NCBI GenBank assembly: GCA_028551475.1
Contig: CM052358.1
Coordinates: 19,804,853-19,868,852 of the forward strand
Length of the DNA stretch: 64,000 nucleotides
Reading direction: 5' to 3'
Source: Casuarina equisetifolia
Taxonomy: Eukaryota > Streptophyta > Magnoliopsida > Fagales > Casuarinaceae
The notes under the pieces were generated by a model, which made no database searches, had not been told where the DNA came from, and saw only the letters and a list, made by a program, of their open reading frames with translations. Numbering within the stretch: the first letter of the stretch is position 1; every line of letters begins with the position of its first letter. Below are positions 38,783-49,612 of this stretch, piece after piece. A program made the position numbers and the translations under genes.

Positions 38783-38949
38783 CTGGAGTTAAAGAGTCCA
38801 TTTGTGTGCCTGCAGCCTCCTTGATTCTCCTGTCATCTGAAAGGGGCTGTCCTCGTCAAATCTCTTCCCTTTCTTTGGTGCCCTCCCCACGACCTCATAT
38901 CAGTGAGCTCTCTCTCTCTCTCTGTGTCGCTGGATATTTATGTTTGCTG

Positions 38950-41799
38950 TGTTCTAGATGCTGTCGATTTCCATTTCTTGTTCGGTCTTGTTCGCAAGAT
39001 TGTGTCTTGATTTTGTTATGTGGAACCGGACTGCGTCGGGGGTTTTTCTGTCTGTTATGGTTCGTCGGAGATGCGTAGGGAAGATAGCCCAATAAAGGGT
39101 AAAGGAAGAGGAACAGGGAGTTTGGATTTCAGGTTGTGTTTTTCCTGATTGTTTGATGAAAATGAGTGCGAAAACATGTCCTTGGGTCGAGGTACCAGAA
39201 TCACGAAGGATGTGCTTCTAAAAGTTGTTCTTTCTGAGTTTGATACCGCTTTTCGATTTCTGATTCCAAGTCTTAAGGACTATCTTTTTTCTTTTTCTCA
39301 TGTGGAGATGCCATTTGGTTTGAATTTTGGACTTACTCGATCTTTCGTTCCCACATTATAGAAGTAAGATTATGACATTTTCAAGATTTGAACTTTTTCG
39401 GGATATTTTTTCAAAAGCAGACATTTATTAGATACGATCCAGAGAACTATTGAATACGGACCCATATGAAGTTGATTCCAAAATCTCGAACTTTGTCGCG
39501 TAACATTGTGTTGATTGAGAAGTGTCAGTTGTGGGGGTGGGCATTTGGTCACATATCGAGAACACAAGAAAGCCATGTGAACATTGACGGGGACATGTTG
39601 ATGTGAACATGGGTCTTTGTTATTTTTGGTGTAGATATTGCATGTATAAATGTTTGTGGTTCCGAGGTGTTCTTAGAATTGGGAGGCAAAGACTATTTCG
39701 TGTGCTTTAAGTGCCAATGTCTATATTTCAATTAAGTGTTTAGTCACCAATGGATACTGCATGATCCATTCAATTGTCATGTGATCAGAAAGCGGACACA
39801 TGAATGGTCTTCCAAAATTGTCTGGTTATTAGGAAATATCTATTGATATCATGCAATCTCTTTTGGAGTTGGGAAATCAAACTCCTATTTCTATTTTGGT
39901 ACTTTTGAAGGATTTCCTCATCTTCATTGAGCTACACACTTCCTGTGGTCCCCTTTGGTTGAGTTTTGCTTCAGCCAGATGGTTCTTTTGGCTGGAAATA
40001 TTTGGACAAAGGGTTTACATTTCAGTTTCTATTATCCATTGATGAACTTCATGGATTATTATAATGCTAGGAATACATGGATTTGAAATGATTTGGTGAG
40101 ATGTTATTTCACACTCACAACGAAATTGTGAGTCAGTCATATGTTGTTAGAATTAAAGTTCATTTTATGATAGCAATTATTACTCAGATCCTGATTTCAA
40201 GCCACCAAATCAAAGGCAAGCTTTCCAATTTGTGAAGTGAGCTTGCGTAGCCCCTATAAGTTCAAGAGAATGTCTCTATATAGTTCACAGTGAGCTACTT
40301 ATTGATGTTAATTGTGATTGTACCATGTGTTTGGTGGGTCATCATATGCCAAAACCTAGCAAATGAAATGCTGCTCTAGTTGGCGGCACCATTCTACAAG
40401 ATACCTGTCAATGATAGCGATATTTAGGTGCAGCATGTATTTGCCATGCACAATGGGGCATGATCAAAACACCCATAACAAAAAGTTTGATCTGGATTGC
40501 CCCAGAAGAAAGTATCATCATGTGCATTAGAATTGATGCTGTCAGAGGACTTTTAACTCAAAAGGACATCCTAGTTTCAGATTCTATAGAGGCATTGGTC
40601 AGATTGTTAGATAGGCTATTTCATTGACTGGTTATAAAATTGGAGCCTCGAGTGAAGAGCAGGGAGCCTTTAGGTTGCATCTTCTCATAGTGCTCCATAC
40701 ATCAATTGCCTTTTCTCCCAAAATGGAAAGTTTGGTTCCAGATTTCTGTGAAGCTATAAGAGGCGTACAAATTACTCCAAATTGTTGCATAGGCTATTTC
40801 ATTAAGTGATTATAAAATTGGAGCCTCGAGTGAAGAGTAGAGAGCCTTTAGCTTGCATCTTCTCATAGTGCTCCATACATCAATTGCCTTTTCTTCCGAA
40901 ATGGAAAGTTTGGTTCCAGATTTCTGTGAAGCTATAAGAGGCGTACAAATAACTACAAATTGTTAGATAGGCTATTTCATCAAGTGGTTATAAAATTGGA
41001 ACCTCGAGTGAAGGGCAGAGAGCCTTTAGCTTGCATCTTCTCATAGTGTTCCATACATCAATTGCCTTCTCTTCCAAAAAGGAAAGTTTGGTACCACATT
41101 TCTGTGAAGCTCTAAGAGGCATACAAATTACCAACCCTTTTGGCAAGGATGTCCACCTATCTTCTTAAGCGTGTGCTTGGAAACTAATTCCATAATTGAA
41201 AAGCAGTTGACACTTTTGTGTCCTCGTAGAATTCTTTGAAATGACTGACTCATCCCATGTAGAAATGGATGGGATGCAAGCTATTTAATCTATTCATATT
41301 ACGTTTTTGTGTTTTAAGCATTAAGCATCCTTGGAATCAACATTGTGATTTTCCTAATATCTGCCCATGCAGTTGTTAATATTTTCCCATGCCTTAATGC
41401 TTAATTTCCTAATGAATAAATGGTGTGCCTCCTATTTCAGCTCTTATATATGCTGCTGCTATGTAGATTTGGAATATTTTCTCCTCTCTTGGGTTTGTGC
41501 TCTTTTATTCTCATCATACAATAGCTAATCAATTTACTAGTTTAAGAGATAATAACAATGCAATAAGGAGTCAGTTTGGTGCAGGTCAATTTTTTGGAAA
41601 CAGTAGTATATCCAAAAGAAGAATTTGATACGGGTGTTAGAAATTTCTTTTGTTTAGATTGATGGTATGCGTTATTTCATTTACTTTTAGCAGATCATTG
41701 TTGTTAAGGACCTCAATATCCTTTTGGCAATATTTTAAATTTATGTACTAGGTGGGCAATTAGTTATTAAACCTGCTAAAATCTGCTCTGTGGATTCAG
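38950..41799 (+). other. Long leader intron of the ferredoxin gene (inferred)
   Basis: The acceptor GTGGATTCAG ends at 41799, seven bases before the ATG. The likely transcription start is near 38,805. The donor was not settled; candidates lie between about 38,900 and 39,135 (for example GATTTCAG|GTTGTG near 39,132). The intron contains three 178-bp tandem repeats and no recognised protein. A separate noncoding transcript is the alternative. Confidence 0.5.
40608..41135. repeat. Three tandem copies of a 178-bp repeat
   Basis: The phrase AGGCTATTTCAT starts at 40613, 40791 and 40969, exactly 178 bases apart. Copies remain closely similar with scattered substitutions; the third fades at about 41,135. 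Shared landmarks include GGAGCCTCGAGTGAAG, CATACATCAATTGCCTT and TGTGAAGC, in the same order. Identity looks near 90 percent by eye. The unit is not recognised. It lies within the inferred ferredoxin leader intron. Confidence 0.95.
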
Positions 41800-41806
41800 G
41801 GCAACC

Positions 41807-42262
41807 ATGTCAACGGTGAAACTTCCATCCAATTGCATTTTCAGCACTGCAGCTCAGAACCGTTTCACCAGTGCCATTGTCAAGAGCCCATCCTCTCTTG
41901 GATCTGTAAAGAGCATCAGTAAAACTTTTGGCTTGAAATCATCCTCCGTATCCAGTGGTACCACAATGGCAGTGTACAAGGTTAAACTTGTAGGACCAGA
42001 TGGTCAGGAGAATGAGTTTGAGGCCCCTGATGATGCCTACATCTTAGATTCAGCTGAGAGCGCCGGAATTGAGCTGCCTTATTCTTGCAGGGCCGGGGCT
42101 TGCTCCACCTGTGCAGGGCAATTAGAATCAGGCTCAGTGGACCAGTCCGATGGTTCATTCCTCGATGACAATCAAACGAAGAATGGCTATATTTTGACTT
42201 GTGTCTCATACCCAACTTCAGATTGTGTGATTCACACACACAAGGAAGGTGATCTCTTTTGA
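41807..42262 (+). CDS. FD3: Plastid [2Fe-2S] ferredoxin, root (heterotrophic) type, 151-aa precursor
   Basis: Soluble plastid electron carrier. Root-type ferredoxins take electrons from NADPH through FNR and feed nitrite reductase, sulfite reductase and glutamate synthase in non-green plastids. One coding exon. A Ser/Thr-rich transit peptide (about 1-52) with SISKTFGLK is followed by mature [19 protein letters not shown]. Iron-sulfur ligands are Cys94, Cys99, Cys102 ([14 protein letters not shown]) and Cys132 (ILTCVSYP); the protein ends HTHKEGDLF. The VKLVGPDG start, FGLK box and HTHKE end resemble Arabidopsis FD3 more than the leaf forms FD1/FD2, from memory. A polyadenylation signal follows at 42303. 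The ferredoxin call is certain; root-type assignment is probable. Confidence 0.95.
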   Translation: MSTVKLPSNCIFSTAAQNRFTSAIVKSPSSLGSVKSISKTFGLKSSSVSSGTTMAVYKVKLVGPDGQENEFEAPDDAYILDSAESAGIELPYSCRAGACSTCAGQLESGSVDQSDGSFLDDNQTKNGYILTCVSYPTSDCVIHTHKEGDLF

Positions 42263-42302
42263 GTGATTGTGCTTTCAGCATTTGGATAGGGCTTTCAACA
42301 AC

Positions 42303-42308
42303 AATAAA
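42303..42308 (+). terminator. Polyadenylation signal AATAAA for ferredoxin
   Basis: Canonical hexamer 41 bases after the stop codon. Confidence 0.6.
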
Positions 42309-42599
42309 TAATTGTCTAGAATAATTATGATTACTAGGTTTTCATGTCTTTCTTGGACCTCTGGATCTCTAAGAGTTATCATTCATTTTTCTTTCTGTTA
42401 ATTTTTTTGTTGGAATGCCGTTTAATTTGATTCTAGTTGTCACTTTAGTTCTTGTCACTCACTAGCATAACCTATCATTTATTCAGAGGCGACTCTGGGT
42501 TCCTAAAAACATCAGTGAATGCCACTGTTGCTGAAAACCCAATGGGCTATAACCTTGCTTATTGAAAATTGGGCTGCAGTGCATGAAATTGAAAATGAT

Positions 42600-43350
42600 A
42601 TGAAAGTTTCACAAAATTGAGAAATGAGAAAGCCAAGAAATCTAGTGAATTTAATTGGGTTAAATCTTTAGGCCATTACAATGTACACCATAATCACTAT
42701 TTATACGGGATTACTAATTTTACATAGGAAACATTACTACCTAAATGTGTACCCATAATTCTAAGAAGTCAATATCTGCGGTCATGGTTTCGGATTATCC
42801 TGGCCATGGTTTCAGATTATCTTGCTTGTCTTTCTATGTGAGAAAATAAAATTTATTTTATATATACAAAAAATGGGTGGGACTTTCTTCAACTCCACAT
42901 TAAGGATCCATCCATTGTCTGTCTCCACTCTAAAACATAGCAGTCTAGGATCTCTCATAATGACTTGACTTTAATACCATATGTTACAGGCTGGATAGAA
43001 TTCTTTAGAACTCCGCATCTTACTCACCAGGAACCAGAAAAGCAAAAAGTCCCCTTATGACTATTCCTGCAAAAGTCGGCAACCTTTTAGCCATTGTAGG
43101 CACCGACCTACCAAACTCCACTCATTTGGTGTAGGGACAGGCTTTGGGCTTCCATGGCATGAAATTTACTAAATGGGGTTCTAAGGATCTCTTCTTAAAA
43201 CTCTTAACCTAGATTATCTCAGCCACGTTGGACTGGAAAAACTCTATAACAGTTGTTAAATCTATGAAATGCCCTCCATAATAAGAAAATTACTAATTTG
43301 TGGATGGTAAGGCTTGCTTTTTCCAAGTAAATCCCTAATATTCTCTTGTA
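42600..43350. mobile_element. Decayed transposable-element fragment (low confidence)
   Basis: Contains GACTTGACTTTAATACCATATG and neighbouring phrases resembling plant LTR-type sequence (compare the duplicated unit at 54.3-54.7 kb, which has TGATACCATATAAGAAG). No coding domain, terminal repeat pair or target duplication is visible. Confidence 0.25.
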
Positions 43351-43364
43351 TTTATTAAATATCT

Positions 43365-43370
<6 letters not shown>

Positions 43371-43412
<42 letters not shown>
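43371..43412. repeat. (TA)n tract followed by poly(T)
   Basis: About 13 TA units run directly into about 17 T residues. Confidence 0.95.
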
Positions 43413-43688
43413 ATAACCCAGAACTTTCACTAAACTCTGTTTTCTAAATTTAATATACTTGATTTGCAAGATGTCAAATATATGTAAGTTCCATTCCATC
43501 ATTGTATAATCATTTTGTGTCTGAAAGCGTCGTGTCAATCCACCATGCAGGTCACAGTGTGAACGGTGGAAATTTGTAATTAACAATGTGAAAAATGCCG
43601 ACAATGTGGATAAGTATAACTCTTTCACTTCCGTGCTTATCTGCCCAACCGTAGTCTTCATGTTGCCGTAACGTATTCTTCAGTTGAC

Positions 43689-43810
43689 TGCGGCTGCGGC
43701 TGTGGCTGCGGCTGCGGTTTCGGTTTCCGCCGTGGCAGACTCTTCTTATTAAAACAAAGACTCTTAGCCGTCGCAGACTCTTCTTGTTAAAACAAAGACT
43801 CTAAACCGTC
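43689..43810. repeat. GCGGCT-type tract and a 38-bp tandem duplication
   Basis: A GC-rich hexamer-like run (GCGGCTGCGGCTGTGGCTG) at 43689-43718 is followed by two 38-bp copies, 43731-43768 and 43769-43806, each carrying CAGACTCTTCTT and AAAACAAAGACTCT. The start of a third copy (CGTCGCGG) follows. Confidence 0.9.
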
Positions 43811-44098
43811 GCGGATGAACCCAGGTGCAGTGTATTGATCCGCGCGTGCTTAAAATTTATGTTAGTTTACGGTTTTGTCTGAGTCCTTAGTGGGATGTTC
43901 CAAATTGAGCACTACCAGTCTAATAGTATTTATCATTTTATAGCGATGTTATTTAGACTAGGCTAAGTCATACAATGTTTTTCTAAGACTTTCTGCTTAA
44001 AAGCCATCGTGGACAATTGACTAATCCATGTCAGACCAGGTACATTGAAGAAACATAGGTCAATCTATGAAAAGTCGTAGAAATATAATGTGACTGTC

Positions 44099-44264
44099 AT
44101 GTTGGATTTGCACTTATTTGAACTGGTCATTGAACTTTAGTAATATTTTAGGACGAAGACTTACCTATGTTTCCCTTCTAGGATGTTGGATTTGCACTTA
44201 TTTGAACTGGTCATTGAACTTTAGTAATATTTTGGGACGAAGACCTATGCTCTCCTTCTTGGTC
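44099..44264. repeat. 84-bp tandem duplication
   Basis: Copies at 44099-44182 and 44183-44264, both beginning ATGTTGGATTTGCACTTATT and including AGTAATATTTTRGGACGAAGAC. The first half is identical, so the duplication looks recent. Confidence 0.95.
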
Positions 44265-44377
44265 TACTGAATTGTATAATAGTAATTAAAAAAGTTAAAA
44301 GCATTGAGCAACAAGCAACAAGATATCCCACCAATTTGCAACCTAAAAGTTGCAGGATGATTCGTTACCTTTTAGAT

Positions 44378-44905
44378 GCTAATTCTAACATCAAAGAAGT
44401 ACATAACATAGTCACCTATTTGATAGCTCAATTGGAGTTATTATGAGATCTTTATTTAAATATTAGAGTTTGAGATACCCAAGTTTTTTTTTTTACTAAA
44501 AAAGAAAAAAAGTATATAACATTACTTAATGTTGGTCAAAATCTTAGATTTTTTTTTTCTCAACTAATTGTATACTCGATTATTAGAAATTGAAATCTAA
44601 AACCTACACTCAACCACGACTACATATGCCAATCCTAACATTAATGAAGTGGACAACATGATCACTTGCTTGATTACTCATTTGGATTTAGTGGAAATTC
44701 TTATTTAAATGGTGAGAGTTCGAAACACTTTGAATCTCTGTTTACTTACAAAAAAAAAAAAATACATAACATTACCAAATGTAAGACAAATTCTTAGGCC
44801 CTCCTCATAAAGATCTTAAGAGTTCTTTTTCTCAACAAATTGTATACTCAACTATCTATCTCAATTATCAGAAACAAAAGTCTGCAAATTGCACTCGATG
44901 AAGAC
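44378..44905. repeat. Two diverged copies of a 250-bp module, possibly SINE-like
   Basis: Shared landmarks 250 bp apart: GCTAATTCTAACATC at 44378 versus GCCAATCCTAACATT at 44628; TCTCAACTAATTGTATACTC versus TCTCAACAAATTGTATACTC. The first copy has TAGCTCAATTGG (A-box-like) and the second AGAGTTCGAAAC (B-box-like), so a tRNA-derived SINE is possible but unproven. Confidence 0.65.
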
Positions 44906-45067
44906 TTCTCGGGATGGTGGTAACTTTCTTACGAGTATAAAAAGATGTCTTAGCTCACTTAAACCCAGTTTAAAACTCGTTTTAAAATAATACATGCTGA
45001 CATCTTACAAGTCAATTTTAAAAAGAAAAGAAACTTAGTTGCTACTTAAGCGAAAAGAACCCGATGA

Positions 45068-45580
45068 TTGCAGCCAAAGGGGCTGATGTGGATGAGAATC
45101 ATCCACGTACTTTTGTCCAGTAAGACGCGTGGAGAAGATGTAGAAAGGAGGATAAAGAAACTCTACATGGCTTACCGAAAGGATGAACAGGGAGAGTACG
45201 ATAGAGCAGGAGTGCTTCCTGGCGTGTCGCAAGCTTTGAGGAAGGAAAAGTTAACCAGAAACACCTGGAAAGAGATTTTGGAGGATCCCTTTGATGTCTG
45301 CTTCCTCCCAGCACGTCCCTTTTGTCTTCTGCCTAGTTTTAGTGTGTTGATGACGCCGGCGACAACCCAGCAAAACCCCACGTTCGACGAATTATGGATG
45401 CCATTAGTGGCCCTTTTGCTCTCAGAACTTTGTGGCATTCCCAGGATAAAACATGCACGGCTCTTATGGGTCTCACATTATTATCTAAACCAACCATTGT
45501 CACTGCATTTAACCTTTCGTGTTGTCCTCGTACATAATTTATTCTTTCTTGAAGTCCAAATACCCAATTCAAAACTTTAA
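45068..45580 (+). CDS. Unidentified 170-codon open frame in a GC-richer island
   Basis: I do not recognise this protein. The island (about 45.03-45.58 kb) has higher GC than the flanks, and all frames are unusually open, including three overlapping minus-strand frames. The plus frame has a charged first part (GEDVERRIKKLYMAYRKDE, VSQALRKEKLTRNTWKEIL) and a hydrophobic second part. No intron, TATA or polyadenylation pattern stands out. It could be a fragment of a gene or of a transposable element, or chance openness from GC content. Confidence 0.2.
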   Translation: MQPKGLMWMRIIHVLLSSKTRGEDVERRIKKLYMAYRKDEQGEYDRAGVLPGVSQALRKEKLTRNTWKEILEDPFDVCFLPARPFCLLPSFSVLMTPATTQQNPTFDELWMPLVALLLSELCGIPRIKHARLLWVSHYYLNQPLSLHLTFRVVLVHNLFFLEVQIPNSKL

Positions 45581-45599
45581 AAGTTAAAAAGAGTATTTT

Positions 45600-48500
45600 T
45601 TTCATTTAAACTTTTCGTAAATTTGGTTTAAGATTTTCATCTTGCACATATGTTCCTATAAATACAAAGCTTTAACATCATAACTTTGATTCAATATAGA
45701 CTTTGATATGATGTTAAAAGAGTTAAAGAATTAACTTAAAAGTTATTTCAAATATTAGAAGAATATTTTTAGATACTCAATCTCACACTTGAAAGATTGA
45801 CATTTATAAAGTACCCTATAAGCTTTGAACACCCCTATAAGGTCTTTAGGAGGGCGGTAGATCTAGACCTTCAAAAATTTTCTTTATTTAAGCTTTATTA
45901 TAATAAATTAAATATTCAATGTGAGGTTTTTTTCTTACACACATTGAAAAGAAGGGAATAATCAATGGCTAGAACATTCTAGGTTCAACAAAGAAGAGAA
46001 AGAGAAGGAAAAGAAGATTTGAACTTTACATTTATGAAATTTCTTGAATCAATTTTTCTCAATGATTACATAGATAGATTTGTGTGTCTATATATAGACG
46101 AAAAAAATTACAATTGAAAATAATCTATGAAATTAAACCAAATCAAATTAAATCTAGACAATTTTTTAGTAGCGGGACAAATAGATTTTGGAGAGATTTT
46201 TATTTAGTAATGGTTAGGGCTAATGTGACACTTCATACTGATATGATTGATGAACTTGTGACTTATTTAACCACTAACACACACTTACATTAGTTATCTA
46301 CTTGCTGATGTTTTACTTTAATAGCCTCTTCAATAACTCATACTGATATTTTAAGTGTCAATATCTTAATCGGATATCATTTTCTATATGCTTAATTAAT
46401 TAAGCTAACCTTGCCTAGACGTATGTAAAACCTTGGTTTACTCCCTTTATCATCGTTTGTTGACCCATAATCTGAACGCTTCAGAAAGAAGAGTGCTTTC
46501 GTGCAATCAAGTGCATTTCTTCTCTCGTATTCCATCATTTTCCATGGACTTTGTGGGACATGGACGATGACTAGATGCCTAGTCGGTAGATGCCTTATCC
46601 GTTGAATTTGTGTGTACTATGAAAGCTTAAGTACCCCTTTTTTCTCCAAAATAATAAATGGTCTTATTTTGCTTTCTGTGGGTAAAAAGAAGTGACTAGA
46701 CTGAATTGCCTTGACAAGAGGACTCATTTCCACATCTCAGCTTTTCGTTTTCGCAAAAGTTGATGGTTCCACGATTGGCTCTAAGAGACACAAACGCTGC
46801 AAATCAGAAGCCTCGCATGAACCTCAACCAATGCGAGTCTCTTCACACACAGTGAGTGATTGGATATACCATGCTACTTTCATCTATGGATTCTTCATTA
46901 CAATAATTTTGCTTATTTTGGTAGGGGATTTCCTTTTGAACCTAACTTGCCTAGAATAGTAGTTAAATCAGCCACAAGGTATGCATATATTGGTAATTGA
47001 ATTATCATATAAAAAAAAGAAGGATCCTAAAAAGCAATTCAATTAAACAATATAACCCTAAAAAATATATTATCACTATAAAAGATAATGTAACATAAGC
47101 CTTACATTCTCTCAATCTTACTTTAGAATTATCTTTATAAAAAAGAAAGATTTCTTGCTTGAAAATTGATGTTTTGGTAAGATTAAAGCTTTTAATATAA
47201 TAACAAATTTAGATTTAAGTATTACACTCTCACTCATGAAGAAGTTTTTTTTTTCTAAGAGTATTTCTTTATCCTCGATATGTTATAATATGTTTGAAAA
47301 TGTGAAGTAGTAAGTCTTATACTATCTAAATCTTATTTGAAAATTATCTTTAATTTTGAATCATCTTTTAGATAGACTAAATTTTTAAAAATGTCTATTG
47401 AGTAAAAATATCTTCACAATAAGTAATTTACTAAACAAATAGAATTATATGAAGTATCTAATCATGATAATTATCTAACGTTAAACATCACATTATAATT
47501 ATTTCCTATACATGAAATGGAGAAAACTATGTATTCGGTAAAAGAAATCTAGTTTTCAAAAAAATAATTAGAACAAGAAGACATATAGAACCTACTTTTA
47601 ATGCATCAAAATAAATTTTTCTGTTCGACTTTATCAAATAGGAGGTTAAGATTCAACCCTTTTTTTTTTTCCAATAAATCTCTTAGTCCCCACACTATCT
47701 TCATTAAAATAATAATGATAATAATAATAGAATAATCAAATTTGTAATATACGGCTAATGTCGACAAAGGTTGTCATCATCAATTTTGTCTTCCAATTTC
47801 GCTTTTTGTAACAGTTGTCATACGTGCAGGATGTCATCATTATTTCATCCTCTACAAGTAAAGATCAGAAATAATTGCCAAGGCATCCAATAATCTTGGT
47901 GCCTGTAATTATTAGAAATTAGAATCGTACACATAATTATGAAGCATTAGTGGAGTTCCAGGTGTCATATTTGTATTGGTTCTTGTATAATGTCGATAAT
48001 CACAAATATAATTTCAGCTTGCACCTGGAAGTTTCGAAAATCTTAGACAGCCCACAACTAGATTATTTATTTAGAAGCTCGGCCAAGAATAAACAGATGA
48101 CACGTGGTGATCTGAGGTGTTGGCGTAAGTTTTGATTAATATTTTTCTTCAAATCGTGTGGCGGCCACTTCCGCCTTGGAAAAGCCGCTTTTCGGTGTTC
48201 GACACTGAAAGATTCTACGATCAGATCGTTGGATCCGCGCCACGTTTTTGTCTTCATAAAAAAATCAAGGTGGTTCAGGAATCACGCCAGAGGCCGACCG
48301 TCCAAATAAATGAGATGCTATTAAATATCTTATAATAAGGTTTTGTGGAATATGGACCTGAAATCGGTAAAAAGTTAGTCATTGTGGTGCATCCATGAGA
48401 TCCAATTTTTTTTTAAATAATAGGTTTTGTATTTATGAGAATTTATAAATCTCATTTCTTACTAATAATCACAATAACATACGTCGATAATTACTTAACT

Positions 48501-49490
48501 TAATTGTCAGGCTTGAATTACTTAATCTCAAATTCGACATAAAAAAGTCTTTAAAGTTTTTAATTATGATAATAACAATAAAATTAACAATTTTATAGGA
48601 TTTATAAATTGTTAAATTGTTTTTACAAAAATTTAACACTTTAATTTTTATAATAATTATGATTAACATTCAGTATTTTCTTCAATAACAACTTAAATTA
48701 AAGGTTGTTGATAGCTGACTTTTACATTGATTGGTTGATGTAAGGGCTTGACAAACCAAAAAGTGGATGAGAATCAATGCATGATTACAATTTTTTGCAT
48801 CCTAATGCAGGAAAGCATGATTAATTCACAAAGAAAGAATCAATGATTGAACAAAAAGACAAATATAAAAATTAAAAAACAAACTCAACTTTCATAATGT
48901 CGGTAGAAATATGCCAAAGCTATCAATCAACTAATAGCCAAGAAGCAAAAAAGTGTGAAAGAGCTTAAAGAGAAAGATTTTTGACAAAAGAAATTATGGC
49001 CTATAAAAGATAAAATATTAAATATTTAAAATAATTTATTCAATAACAAAAATCAGGTAGTACATGTTGCTTGAACTACCCCAATTCTTCAAAATAAAAT
49101 AAAAATCTAGTAATTTTTATATACCAAAATAAATGACCATACCTTACACCAATAAAATATGTTATAGGATCAAGAGCAGGTAGTCCTAACTTTTTTATAA
49201 ACAAAAGGCAAAAGGGTCTAACTTGGTGAAGCCGCATAAATCTTACTAATCGAGGTTGACCCCTAATTAATTACAACACTTGTGTAGTAGCTTTTGGTAA
49301 TACGAGGACACACAAAATTAAAAAAAAAATGCTTTAATTAAAATCCAAAACCTTTGTTGGAAGAACAAAGGCCTGTCGACGAAAACCAGTTCAGCTGTAG
49401 GGCATCCACGGGTCCTTAGTGTTAAACCCAAAAAAGTCAATAGAATAATGAAAGTGGGAGTCACTTTGGAGGTCCCAACTTGCACATGCA
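45600..49490. other. AT-rich intergenic region
   Basis: No supported gene. A GC-richer patch at about 48.07-48.30 kb contains CACGTGG (G-box/ABRE core) at 48101 and open frames on both strands, but no recognisable protein. A short open frame at 46711-46959 ends in a hydrophobic stretch and is not recognised. Confidence 0.5.
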
Positions 49491-49505
49491 CGGAGGGCAG
49501 TGCCC

Positions 49506-49512
49506 TATATAA
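49506..49512 (+). promoter_or_regulatory. TATA box of the GH17 gene
   Basis: TATATAA in CCCTATATAAGGAG, 101 bases before the ATG, giving a leader of about 75 bases. Confidence 0.65.
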
Positions 49513-49612
49513 GGAGTGGACGTCGCTGGGTTCAAGAAGATACGCGGTTGCTGAAGGAGGTGCTTCCGTGAGTGGTGGTACTGGGTGGTTGGAAGGCTAA
49601 GTCGGTTCAATA

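Noticed and set aside
40140..40600. Suspected retrotransposon coding remnant upstream of the 178-bp repeats
   Set aside because: No reverse transcriptase, integrase or gag motif could be read in any frame.
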